Assembly (NCBI GenBank): GCA_900544555.1
Contig: UQWD01000010.1
Span: 10,661-74,660 of the forward strand
DNA: 64,000 nt
Origin: an uncultured Eubacteriales bacterium
GTDB taxonomy: Bacteria; Bacillota; Clostridia; Christensenellales; CAG-138
Reading direction: 5' to 3'
The translations under genes and the position numbers were made by a program. Below, in pieces: positions 44,564 to 52,811 of the stretch; position 1 is the stretch's first letter, and each line of letters opens with the position of its first letter. A model generated the notes under the pieces. The model searched no databases. It saw only the letters and a list, made by a program, of their open reading frames with translations, and was not told the origin of the DNA.

Positions 44564-46360
44564 ATGGAATTTTATCGTTCTCAGGTTCTGGTGTGTACGG
44601 GTACGGGATGCACATCGTCCAACTCACCGGGTATAATCAAGCGTTTTGAAGAGGAAATCAAGAATGCCGGGCTGGAAAAAGAGGTTAAGGTTGTGCCGAC
44701 AGGCTGCTTTGGCCTTTGCGAAACCGGGCCGGTGGTTATTATATACCCTGAAGGCGCGTTCTACAGCCATATCAAGGTTACGGACGTGCCGCGCATCGTC
44801 AATGAGCATCTGCTCAAGGGGCGTATCGTTACGGAACTGCTGTATAAGGAAAGCGTTACCGAGGAGGATAATATACGCTCGCTTGACGAGGTGGACTTTT
44901 ATAAAAAGCAAAAACGCGTAGCGCTCCGCAACTGCGGCGTTATTGATCCGGAAAACCTTGAGGAGTACATCGCGTTTGACGGATACAGGGCGCTGGCCAA
45001 ATGCCTTACCGAGCTAACGCCGGACGAGGTGATTGATATCGTCCAGCGCTCCGGCCTTCGCGGTCGCGGGGGCGGAGGATTCCCCACCGGGCTGAAATGG
45101 AAATTTGCGCGCCAGCCGGTTAGCGACGTTAAATACGTATGCTGCAACGCGGATGAAGGGGACCCGGGCGCGTTCATGGATCGCTCCGTGCTGGAGGGGG
45201 ATCCGCATTCCGTTTTGGAAGCTATGGCTATCGCGGGATACGCTATCGGCGCGAAACAGGGCTATATCTATATCCGCGCGGAATATCCCATCGCCGTGAA
45301 GCGCTTGCGCATCGCCATCGACCAGGCTCGCAAGGCCGGGCTACTCGGCGAGAACATCTTTGGAACGGACTTCGCGTTTGACATTGAACTACGCCTTGGT
45401 TCGGGCGCGTTCGTTTGCGGTGAGGAAACCGCCCTTATGGCTTCGATTGAAGGCAACAGGGGCGAACCGCGTCCCCGCCCGCCGTTCCCGGCGGTTAAGG
45501 GGCTGTTCGGAAAGCCGACCTTGCTCAACAATGTAGAGACATACGCCAATATCTGCCAGATTATATTAAACGGGCCGGAATGGTTCGCGTCCATGGGTAC
45601 GGAAAAGAGCAAGGGGACTAAGGTTTTTGCGCTCGGCGGAAAAATTAACAACACCGGCTTGGTTGAGATCCCGATGGGAACGACGCTGCGTGAGGTCATT
45701 TTTGAGATAGGCGGCGGCATTCCCAACAATAAAAAGTTCAAAGCAGCGCAGACCGGCGGGCCGTCGGGAGGCTGTATTCCGGCTGAGCATCTGGATATCC
45801 CCATTGATTATGATAACCTCATAGCTATCGGGTCCATGATGGGTTCGGGCGGTATGATCGTTATGGACGAGGATAACTGCATGGTCAATATCGCCAAATT
45901 CTTTTTAGAGTTTACGGTTGATGAATCATGCGGCAAATGCCCGCCCTGCCGCATCGGCACACGGCGTATGCTTGAGATGCTCAAGAAAATAACGGACGGC
46001 AACGGCGAGCCGGGCGATCTTGAAAAGCTTGAGTCGCTGGCGAAGAATATTAAAGCCTCCGCCCTTTGCGGCCTGGGCCAAACCGCGCCAAACCCCGTCT
46101 TAAGCACCATTCGCTATTTTAGGGATGAGTATGAGGCGCACATTAACGAAAAGCGCTGCCCGGCGGGCGTATGTAAATCCCTGCTTAACTATACCATCGA
46201 CCCGGATAAGTGCCGCGGATGCAGTCTTTGCGCGAAAGTATGCCCGGCAAGCGCGATAAGCGGCCAGATCAAGAGCCCGTATGTAATCGATCAGCAAAAG
46301 TGCGTCAAGTGCGGCGCTTGTATGGAAAAATGCAAATTTGGAGCTATCGAACGCAAATAA
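44564..46360 (+). CDS. NuoF/HndC/HydB-type flavin and iron-sulphur subunit
   Basis: A 598-residue NAD(P)H-oxidising subunit. The N-terminus is a thioredoxin-like [2Fe-2S] domain (CTGTGCTSS; TGCFGLC). The core has the NADH/FMN site LRGRGGGGFPTGLKW and NADEGDPGAFMDR, the [4Fe-4S] motif CGKCPPCRIGTRR, and the C-terminus holds two ferredoxin clusters (CRGCSLCAKVCP and CVKCGACMEKC). The catalytic [FeFe] subunit (HndD/HydA) would normally follow; here noncoding DNA follows instead. Confidence 0.92.
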   Translation: MEFYRSQVLVCTGTGCTSSNSPGIIKRFEEEIKNAGLEKEVKVVPTGCFGLCETGPVVIIYPEGAFYSHIKVTDVPRIVNEHLLKGRIVTELLYKESVTEEDNIRSLDEVDFYKKQKRVALRNCGVIDPENLEEYIAFDGYRALAKCLTELTPDEVIDIVQRSGLRGRGGGGFPTGLKWKFARQPVSDVKYVCCNADEGDPGAFMDRSVLEGDPHSVLEAMAIAGYAIGAKQGYIYIRAEYPIAVKRLRIAIDQARKAGLLGENIFGTDFAFDIELRLGSGAFVCGEETALMASIEGNRGEPRPRPPFPAVKGLFGKPTLLNNVETYANICQIILNGPEWFASMGTEKSKGTKVFALGGKINNTGLVEIPMGTTLREVIFEIGGGIPNNKKFKAAQTGGPSGGCIPAEHLDIPIDYDNLIAIGSMMGSGGMIVMDEDNCMVNIAKFFLEFTVDESCGKCPPCRIGTRRMLEMLKKITDGNGEPGDLEKLESLAKNIKASALCGLGQTAPNPVLSTIRYFRDEYEAHINEKRCPAGVCKSLLNYTIDPDKCRGCSLCAKVCPASAISGQIKSPYVIDQQKCVKCGACMEKCKFGAIERK

Positions 46361-46397
46361 GAGGGGCCGATTCAGTTTAATATAATGAGAAGCTCAA

Positions 46398-46418
46398 CGG
46401 CGCGGTTTATCCGCGCCG
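46398..46418 (+). terminator. Hairpin after the hydrogenase operon
   Basis: CGGCGCGG and CCGCGCCG form a perfect 8-bp stem with a TTTAT loop, 38 bases after the stop. No T run follows, so termination is uncertain. The loop equals that of the hairpins around repeat copy B. Confidence 0.45.
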
Positions 46419-46509
46419 AACAACCCCTAAGAATTTTGGGTAAGCGGTTCCCTGAGGGTTTATTCGTGAGCGGCCGCCCCATAATCGCGGGCATTTTTGA
46501 TAACCTGAG

Positions 46510-46756
46510 ACGGCGCGTACTAACGCGCCGTTTCAGCCTACCAGAAAAACCCGGGGCTGGGTCGGAGCCGCAACCCCCATAGGCTTTCAACCGAATCTGA
46601 CGACATGTGCGTCAGATTCGGAATGCCTTGCGCAGCAAGGGTTTCTTTGCACGGGGCGCTGACCGCGCCAATGTGCAAGCGCTCCGTGTTAACTCGAAAA
46701 ACGTGGCGCAGCCACTTTTTCGACACACTGAGACGGCGCGTTAGTACGCGCTTTTT
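46510..46756 (+). repeat. Structured 184-bp intergenic repeat, copy C, with flanking hairpins
   Basis: Core 46545-46728, direct relative to copy A. AATCTGACG-ACATGTG-CGTCAGATT (about 46592-46616) is an internal dyad and TCGAAAAA...TTTTTCGA a terminal one. The left hairpin (46510-46531) is ACGGCGCG-TACTAA-CGCGCCGT; the right (46736-46756) is GCGCG-TTAGTA-CGCGC followed by TTTTT. The right stem and loop are the reverse complement of the left, so the core lies between two forms of one locus-specific hairpin. Confidence 0.87.
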
Positions 46757-47087
46757 ATTGTTACGCTAAGAATGCCTGCGATTTGCATAACAAGGAGGAC
46801 GGCGTTAAGCATTGCGTATGAAAACAGCAGTAACCAGTGTATCATTGATACAATGCGAGTTCAGCGTTATGTTAATCAATGGCGTTATAATGTTTATTCA
46901 ACTTAATAAGTTTTATATGAACAGTGCCAGTTCGTTATAATGCGCTGGGCATGTTTTATAAAAAGCGTGGGATGAGGGTAAAGTGAAATAAATATTCTGC
47001 AATACGCATAGGTGTGATAGCGCAGGCTATCAACGGAATTAACCTGACGTACACAAACATATTTATAAATATAGAAACGGGGCTAAA
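46757..47087. other. Intergenic region without recognised gene
   Basis: About 330 AT-rich bases between repeat copy C and the terminator of the next minus-strand gene. No gene or regulatory element was recognised. Confidence 0.35.
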
Positions 47088-47119
47088 AACACTGCAAGTG
47101 TAAGCCCCGCATTTGAACA
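47088..47119 (-). terminator. Hairpin after the small exported peptide gene
   Basis: CGGGGCT and AGCCCCG enclose a second dyad (ACACT-GCA-AGTGT). On the minus strand it is followed by TTTCTAT. It lies 58 bases beyond the stop of the gene at 47178. Confidence 0.5.
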
Positions 47120-47177
47120 ATTACGGCTAAAAAAAGCGCGGTTTACCTATCTTGTAATAAGTAAAGATAATTAAGGG

Positions 47178-47381
47178 TTAATAAGGATAAACGTGGCGCG
47201 GCGGCCCCGGGCAGCTGACATGCTGCGTTTCATAGCAAATGCCGCAAATAAACACATGGCAATTATTCGCGCACCCTATTGTGCGCCAGGCGTGCGTGTG
47301 CTCCTCGGCCGCCGACGCAATCGTGGGTACCAGCATGAGTACAACCAGCAACGCCAGGGCTGCGCTTAAAAGCTTTTTCAT
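47178..47381 (-). CDS. Small exported Cys/His-rich peptide (67 aa)
   Basis: A signal peptide (KKLLSAALALLVVLMLVPTIASA) is followed by about 43 residues with five cysteines and five histidines (HTHAWRTIGCANNCHVFICG and a Pro-rich tail). AAAGGATT precedes the ATG. Cysteine spacing (C-x3-C-x5-C-x2-C-x7-C) suggests a metal-binding knuckle or disulphides. No family was recognised. Confidence 0.6.
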   Translation of the reverse strand: MKKLLSAALALLVVLMLVPTIASAAEEHTHAWRTIGCANNCHVFICGICYETQHVSCPGPPRHVYPY

Positions 47382-47702
47382 TTCATAAATCCTTTCCAGT
47401 ATAATTGACTAATCAGTTAGGGTAAACTTCAGATCTGTGCGCCTGTTCATTGTTAAGGACAGGCATTCATACGCATCACATCCAATCTTTGTATATGATG
47501 GTTATCCCGATTTGCAGCTTTATGTAACAAAGTATCTGAAATAATGCAGTGATGTATCTTAGGTGGTGCATTCCCGATAATCAAGGTTTATTCCATTTCC
47601 CCGGCGTTAAAGTGATTATCGCGTTAAGAGTATAGCAGCTTCGGTTCTGCGCTGCTCACGGTGGCGTACACTATATGAATAATGATATAAATTACAGATT
47701 AA
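47382..47702. other. Intergenic region without recognised gene
   Basis: About 320 bases between the small peptide gene and sipW. It should hold the promoter of the peptide gene on the minus strand; none could be singled out. Confidence 0.35.
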
Positions 47703-48587
47703 TCAGTTCGATTTTTCTCTCCAAGTACGTTGAAATTCCGTATTCTCACCGAAGGTAATCTGAGCTATCGATAAGCGGTATATCGAACCTGAAGGACCCC
47801 GCCGTGTTTCTTTGGTAAAATCAAGCGTCTGTTTTGGCAATAAGAATTTATCAGCAGTCAGCAGATCCCATTCAATTGAGCTGTCAATTTGATTCTCGCG
47901 GCAGGTATCCACCCTTACGACAATGCTTTTTAACGGGCTTTTAGATGAATTTTTAATCTTCCCGTAAATAACCGCTGAGTTATCCTGGCTTAAGTTAAAG
48001 CGTAAAGCCTTAAACCGTACCCCTTTGAGTACGAATAAGCCATCCCTTTCCACACGGCCGCTTATGTAATTACCAATAAATAGGATGCTCAAAACAGCAA
48101 TCAGTGCGTACAACGCATAAGAGCTGTTTAAGAATACGGCCAGTTTTCCCATACCGGGAATATGGCGGACATACGTTCCGAGAACATCCTCTCTTCGTGT
48201 TTCATATATATCCAACTCGTCCGTGCCTTCCGCGTGAGTGCGGAAAATCTCTACCTCGCCAATGCAATCAATCCGTGCAAGGTAGTGGGTTAAGATGATT
48301 GACTGACCAAATCGGTCGGCTCGAAACGTTATGATGGTTCCGGGTTCGATAGCCCGCCCTGCGGGAGCGCGCTTAACCAGCACCATCGAACCTGCCGTTA
48401 TGGTAGGTTCCATGCTGTCCGTAACGATGGCATACGCCTGGTAAGGAAAAATACGCGCAGCAGTATCCGGCGCAAAGCGCGATAACAGCGCATAGCCTAA
48501 CAAAAGTGCGATTATAATCGCAAACAAGACGTTCCCTGCAATACTTAAACCGCGTTTAACACGAGCTTTTTCTTTTATCATGCTCAT
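47703..48587 (-). CDS. sipW: SipW-type (ER-type) signal peptidase I with C-terminal extension
   Basis: A 294-residue membrane peptidase. The nucleophile serine is in TDSMEPTI (S58) and the general base is a histidine (LTHYLARI, H101) rather than lysine, the mark of the ER-type signal peptidases to which SipW belongs. Transmembrane helices lie at about 14-35 and 155-175. A C-terminal region of about 110 residues after the second helix is longer than in Bacillus SipW and looks like a soluble beta domain. It should process the TasA-like protein encoded 81 bases upstream. Confidence 0.8.
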   Translation of the reverse strand: MSMIKEKARVKRGLSIAGNVLFAIIIALLLGYALLSRFAPDTAARIFPYQAYAIVTDSMEPTITAGSMVLVKRAPAGRAIEPGTIITFRADRFGQSIILTHYLARIDCIGEVEIFRTHAEGTDELDIYETRREDVLGTYVRHIPGMGKLAVFLNSSYALYALIAVLSILFIGNYISGRVERDGLFVLKGVRFKALRFNLSQDNSAVIYGKIKNSSKSPLKSIVVRVDTCRENQIDSSIEWDLLTADKFLLPKQTLDFTKETRRGPSGSIYRLSIAQITFGENTEFQRTWREKSN

Positions 48588-48668
48588 AGAACCCTCACAT
48601 CATAAAGGGTATACCGCTTTTATAATCGGCATACCCCTGATTATTTTCGTTTCCGCTCAGCCAAAGCT

Positions 48669-49175
48669 TTAGATGGTTTTAGCCGTCGCCTCAGCGTTGA
48701 TTTCAAACGTGATCGTCTTGCCGGCATAATCGGCAGGATCCGCGTTTTCATCAAGCGTTACTTTTACTGTATAGACATTCGCTTCGGAAAGCGTGACATC
48801 GCCTGATGCCGGAACTTCGGAAGCGTCTTGGGCGTTTCCATCAAGGAAAGTGACCGTTATGTCGTTATTGGCAGCTTCAATGTTATCCACCTTGATGTCG
48901 GAAGCGGATAGCTTGAGCGAATCAAGGTTTTCCTTGCCGTTTATATTAACGGTCATTTCAGCGGATAATTCTCCGCCGGATATCGCGCCGGCAGGCGCAA
49001 GTTCGCCGGTGAAGTTCAGAGTATCAGAAGAAATGTCTACCGTTGTAGCGGATGCAATCGTAATCGCGCCGGAGGAAGCGGAATCGCTGAGCTTATCCCA
49101 CGTCGCGTAAGATATACCTATGGATGCGACGACCGCCGCAGCAGTGATGAACGAAATAAGTTTTTTGGCTTTCAT
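48669..49175 (-). CDS. TasA/camelysin-like exported protein
   Basis: A 168-residue protein with the SipW-type signal peptide (KAKKLISFITAAAVVASIGISYATWDKLSDSAS), shortened here to its recognisable end YATW-D-LSDSAS, and a beta-rich mature domain. TasA proteins form fibres in biofilm matrix or spore surfaces and depend on SipW for processing. It is only half the length of B. subtilis TasA and lacks the metal-protease motif of camelysin, so fibre formation is an inference. AAGGAGAACTAAAC precedes the start; sipW follows. Confidence 0.7.
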   Translation of the reverse strand: MKAKKLISFITAAAVVASIGISYATWDKLSDSASSGAITIASATTVDISSDTLNFTGELAPAGAISGGELSAEMTVNINGKENLDSLKLSASDIKVDNIEAANNDITVTFLDGNAQDASEVPASGDVTLSEANVYTVKVTLDENADPADYAGKTITFEINAEATAKTI

Positions 49176-49713
49176 GTTTAGTTCTCCTTCTAAGAATTAT
49201 TTTTGCCGAGATATATCTTAACATAATTAATGTAATATAACATATATCAAATTATAATCTGGTTATATAAATTTCAGATAGTAATATACAAAATGTAAAT
49301 TTTGTAAAAAAATGAAGTAATATACACTTGCTGTTTAACTGGAATAATAGAAGAATTTGCTGTGATTAAGACGATCGCTTTAATACTAACTTGTTTTGAA
49401 ATTACCCTGCCATTGGATATAGACTATAAAGCGTCGGTTAATTTTCGCATTTGAACTTCAACTCTGGACTGAAAAGCAACTATTGAATCAGTCCCACGCC
49501 TTAAGAGGAGGGGGAGCCTGCATATTATAGGATGAGTGTACAAAATTCGCGATATGTAAAAAACGACGTTCAATTATGCATATATGGCCTATGGCATAAC
49601 CTATATAAAGTATTTATTACTCATGATTTCAATGCACAACGAAGCACAGAGTAAACCGTACCGCTCTGTGCTTAACTTAAACCGCAGATAATTTTTTATG
49701 TCGGGTTGCTGCG
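49176..49713. other. AT-rich intergenic region without recognised gene
   Basis: About 540 bases between the TasA-like gene and the cotJC fragment, with no credible reading frame. It should contain the promoter of the tasA-sipW unit on the minus strand. Confidence 0.4.
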
Positions 49714-50124
49714 CTATTTCCTCATACGAGGGCATCCGCAACGGGCGTTGTTATTGGGCGTCATCGACTGCACTATTTCCAGACACTCTCCAAAGCGTTG
49801 GAAATGAACGATTTCACGTTCACGCAGGAACCGCAGGGGATTGAGTATCTCCGGGTTTTCCGTAAGCGTCATAAGATGCTCATACGTAGCGCGCGCTTTT
49901 TGTTCAGCAGCTAGATCCTCAACCAAATCAGCAATTGGATCGCCTGTGCATTGGATATAGGACGCCGTGAAGGGGACCCCATTGGGATCCGCTGGGTATA
50001 CGCCGTGATCATGCATGGTATAATACCCGGCTAGCCCCGCGGCCTTTATTTCTTCAATACTGGCGTTTTTCATGCATTGAAGGATCATGGAGCCAATCAT
50101 TTCCCAGTGTGCCATTTCTTCGGT
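49714..50124 (-). pseudogene. cotJC: cotJC 3' part, interrupted by the mobile element
   Basis: CotJC is a manganese-catalase-like spore coat protein of about 190 residues. Only the last 136 codons are here: the frame begins ACC-GAA-GAA-ATG (T-E-E-M-A-H-W-E-M), which in intact CotJC follows a glycine in the conserved G-T-E-E motif with metal-binding glutamate and histidine. GVPFTASYIQ, DPIADLVEDLAAEQKARATYE and FLREREIVHFQRF identify the family, and their metal ligands are kept. The end is Cys-rich. The 5' part, with cotJA and cotJB, should lie beyond the far end of the element. If the element excises in the mother cell, the gene becomes whole. Confidence 0.85.
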
Positions 50125-50142
50125 ACACCGAGGTTATCATAG
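50110..50142 (-). other. Attachment site (attL-type junction) of the mobile element
   Basis: On the minus strand the sequence reads CCTCGGT-GT-ACCGAAG. The two arms are imperfect inverted repeats (six of seven pairs) around a central, asymmetric GT, the layout expected of a large serine recombinase crossover site. Right of GT (to lower coordinates) is cotJC coding sequence; left of it is element DNA. The serine recombinase gene starts 25 bases inside. Confidence 0.7.
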
Positions 50143-50150
50143 AGAATTTT

Positions 50151-51743
50151 TTAAGACAGCCGTGGGAATATCGTAATCTCAAAATCATCCGGCGCAGCAT
50201 GCCAGCGGCCCTTGATTGTTTTTGTATAAACAGCCTTATCCAGCACCTCGCGCAGCAGGTCGTTCTGCGCCTTCGGATTTGACAAATCATGATATGAATC
50301 CAATAAATGCTGCACCTTAGGTATGATGTTCTTATATGCTCCCGAGCGGGCTTCCTCCAGCTTAATTTCCTCATTAAGCGCTTCAATAGAAGCTTTCGCC
50401 TTGGCTATCTGCTCGCCTAGAATCCGGCTGCGGTTGAGGAATACGTCCACATCGTAAACGCCCTGCTCAAGCAAGTCGTGCAAGCGCTCCATCTGCTTGT
50501 TCAGTTTGCTCAATTCGGCCTCAACAACCCTGAGCGTCATCTTCTTTGACGCTAGCGCCGAGGGTGATAGGGTTTCGCCCTGCGTTAAGAGCTTAAGCTT
50601 GTATTCCGCCAGCCAGTCGCGTAGCGCGGATAATATGTGCTCCTCAACATAGTGCAGCGCGGAGCTTACATTGGAGCATGACGCGTTAGGGCACATGAGC
50701 GTATCCGGCTGTCCGCGCCCGGCGGGATAGGGGCGGCGCACCAGCTTCCGGCCGCACACGCCGCACACCACTATCCCGGCGAGCGGGTTTTTTACGCCTT
50801 TTGCACGACCGATAGGGGCCGGGCGGTTGCAGGACATCAGCTTCTGCGCCGCGTCAAAGGTATCCGTTGAAATCAACGGCTCATGCAGACCCTTAACGCA
50901 TATCCGATCTTCGGGACGCGCTCTCGGGCGCGTAACCGTGATTTGGCCGTCGACCATCCGTTTCACATGGGGCCGCGTGTTCCAGCGAATCATACCCGCG
51001 TACACAGGGTTGATGAGGATGTCCCTTATGCTGCTTTCCGACCACGCGCCGCCCTTTTGAGGGGGAATAGCCATCTCGTTCAGGCGCCGGGCGATGAGGG
51101 ATACGCCAAGCCGCCTGTAAGCGCCGTCCTCTAACGGATATCCGATGGTATACAGGTCGAATATCATGCGGATAACATCCGCCTGCCCGGGATGCGGCTC
51201 GAGCGTATACCCTTTTTCGCGCTCAAGCTTTTTGCGCACGTATCCGTAGGGAGGATGGTTGCCGAGAAATTTCCCCTCCCGCGCGGAAGCTTCCCGGCCG
51301 CGCTGCATGCGCCGGTTTATCACCTTATACTCCCGGCGTGCCATAAATAGCCCGAACTCAAAATACTCCTCGTCAAACTCATTCGACGGGTCGTAGGTTT
51401 TCATGGGCGTGATGATTTTCGCGCCGGAAAATTTGAACGTTTGAGCAACGAGCCCCTGATCCATCGTGTCGCCGCGCGCCAGACGCTCGACCTCCATAAC
51501 GAGTACGCCGACCCAGCGGCCTTGTTCGACCTCTGCGAGAACCCGCTGCATTACAGGGCGGGCGGCGATTGTCTCGCCGGAAACGATTTCGCGGTAAATA
51601 TCGGTTACGTTTAGCTTTTGCCGCCGGGCAAGCTCGAGCAGCGCCTTTTCATGCCGCGCCAGCGTTTCACCCTCGCCGCGCGCCTCAGCCTCGGCGTCCG
51701 CCCGGGATTTGCGCAGATAGATGATATAGTTTTCTTGCGCCAT
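50151..51743 (-). CDS. Large serine recombinase (integrase)
   Basis: A 530-residue site-specific recombinase that cuts and joins attachment sites across a 2-bp core. The N-terminal resolvase domain has the nucleophile Ser13 in IIYLRKSRAD and the EVERLARGD region. A recombinase domain follows (GNHPPYGYVR; INPVYAGMIRWN), then a zinc ribbon (CGVCGRK ... CPNASC) and a coiled coil (about residues 400-460). GGAGG lies five bases before the ATG at 51743; an in-frame ATG at 51791 would overlap the toxin gene. It sits directly beside the junction in cotJC. Confidence 0.92.
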   Translation of the reverse strand: MAQENYIIYLRKSRADAEAEARGEGETLARHEKALLELARRQKLNVTDIYREIVSGETIAARPVMQRVLAEVEQGRWVGVLVMEVERLARGDTMDQGLVAQTFKFSGAKIITPMKTYDPSNEFDEEYFEFGLFMARREYKVINRRMQRGREASAREGKFLGNHPPYGYVRKKLEREKGYTLEPHPGQADVIRMIFDLYTIGYPLEDGAYRRLGVSLIARRLNEMAIPPQKGGAWSESSIRDILINPVYAGMIRWNTRPHVKRMVDGQITVTRPRARPEDRICVKGLHEPLISTDTFDAAQKLMSCNRPAPIGRAKGVKNPLAGIVVCGVCGRKLVRRPYPAGRGQPDTLMCPNASCSNVSSALHYVEEHILSALRDWLAEYKLKLLTQGETLSPSALASKKMTLRVVEAELSKLNKQMERLHDLLEQGVYDVDVFLNRSRILGEQIAKAKASIEALNEEIKLEEARSGAYKNIIPKVQHLLDSYHDLSNPKAQNDLLREVLDKAVYTKTIKGRWHAAPDDFEITIFPRLS

Positions 51744-51760
51744 GACTGCCTCCGGCTTTT

Positions 51761-52027
51761 TTATTGAATATGTTTGTAATGCGTACGGCATTGTAATATC
51801 TCAACCCGGTCGCTGACTATGCGGTATACAAGCCGGTTTGTTTCGTCAATGCGACGGCTCCAATAACCATGTAAATCGCCTTTCAAAGGCTCCGGTTTAC
51901 CTAATCCGGTATTGCCATTGCGATCAATATCCTGTAACAGCAGGTTTATGCGCTTTAGCGTTTTTTTGTCTTGTGATTGCCAGTATAAATAATCTTCCCA
52001 CGCATAATCATCCCATGCTTTAATCAT
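51761..52027 (-). CDS. YoeB/Txe-type toxin (ribosome-dependent mRNA interferase)
   Basis: An 88-residue RelE-superfamily toxin. The DDYLYWQ start, GKPEPLKGDLHGYWSRRI with catalytic Glu and Arg, and the RTHY end with the His-Tyr pair are the YoeB pattern. It would cleave mRNA on the ribosome when the antitoxin is lost. The ATG at 52027 overlaps the antitoxin stop by eight bases, with GAGG inside the antitoxin gene; it keeps the element from being lost. Confidence 0.88.
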   Translation of the reverse strand: MIKAWDDYAWEDYLYWQSQDKKTLKRINLLLQDIDRNGNTGLGKPEPLKGDLHGYWSRRIDETNRLVYRIVSDRVEILQCRTHYKHIQ

Positions 52028-52277
52028 CGTCAACCTCAATGATATCATGGATAGCGCCGCCGGTTTCCTCCATGCGTTCTTTGGCGGTTAATAAGCGGGC
52101 TTGATTTTCGGCGCAATAAAACGGGTCGGCACGTAAGTCGAACGGAATGCCGTTGCAGCGAACAACCTGTTTGAGAAACATGGTGGTGGCGGCTGATAGG
52201 CTTATCCCGATATCGGAGAAAACGGTTTCCGCTTGCTTTTTCAGCAAGTCGTCGACGCGTATGTTAAGGTTTGCCAT
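52020..52277 (-). CDS. RelB/DinJ-family antitoxin
   Basis: An 85-residue protein starting MANLNIRVDDLLKKQAE, with a ribbon-helix-helix DNA-binding front (GISLSAATTMFLKQVV) and an acidic tail that should wrap the toxin. AAAGGAGTG precedes the ATG at 52277. Antitoxin first, toxin second, is the standard order and lets the pair repress its own promoter. YoeB toxins are often paired with YefM antitoxins; here the partner is of the RelB/DinJ type. Confidence 0.87.
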   Translation of the reverse strand: MANLNIRVDDLLKKQAETVFSDIGISLSAATTMFLKQVVRCNGIPFDLRADPFYCAENQARLLTAKERMEETGGAIHDIIEVDDD

Positions 52278-52444
52278 AAAAATCACTCCTTTTATATTAT
52301 TATATCCAATCATTCGTAAAAGTCAACACAATATACGTAGATTGCTTTACAAAAGCACTTAAACGGTTAATCCCAGCTTGTGCTTAATAGAGCGGAATAG
52401 GACAAATTCCGCAACAATATATATGTTAGGAGAGGGGTGAAATC

Positions 52445-52672
52445 ATGGTTAAACCGCCAAAACCGGGCAACGTGGTTAAGGATTATTATCAAGGCAACGC
52501 GCACATCAAAATATGCGACGATTGCTGCCGTGACCAGACGCAGGAAGAGAAGGACGCAATTGTTGACCGCGTGACCCGTATTGTGATGACGTATTGCGCG
52601 GAGCAGCAGGATGATAAGCCTGAAGATGATAATTTACTTCAATCCACGCCCCCGCGAGGGGAGCGATGTTAA
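52445..52672 (+). CDS. Small conserved phage protein, copy 1, running into CRISPR array 1
   Basis: A 75-residue protein starting VKPPKPGNVVKDYYQG after Met with a CDDCC motif. The first 53 or so residues match the protein at 56238-56444 almost exactly. Its last ten codons (QSTPPRGERC) are the first CRISPR repeat read in frame, so its natural end has been replaced. GGAGAGGGGTG precedes the start. It is probably a relic left by recombination, but could still be translated. Function unknown. Confidence 0.55.
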   Translation: MVKPPKPGNVVKDYYQGNAHIKICDDCCRDQTQEEKDAIVDRVTRIVMTYCAEQQDDKPEDDNLLQSTPPRGERC

Positions 52673-52797
52673 TTTGCGCCGCTTCATCTGCGTTGTCTAT
52701 TTCAATCCAAGCTCCCCGCGAGGGGAGCGACATCATAGGCAGCGAAGACGAAATGTGCCTTTTTATTTCAATCCACGCTCCCCGCGAGGGGAGCGAC
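52636..52797 (-). CRISPR. Mini CRISPR array 1 (3 repeats, 2 spacers), type I-C-like
   Basis: Repeats at 52636-52667, 52699-52731 and 52765-52797, spacers of 31 and 33 bases. The repeat on the plus strand reads ATTTCAATCCAC, then GCTCCCC-GCGA-GGGGAGC, then GAC; the reverse complement ends in GTGGATTGAAAT, the type I-C signature. The leftmost repeat has lost one base and changed others, which marks it as the oldest, so the array is probably transcribed on the minus strand from a leader to the right. No cas genes are near. Confidence 0.88.
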
Positions 52798-52811
52798 GGT
52801 AACTGGCGTAA

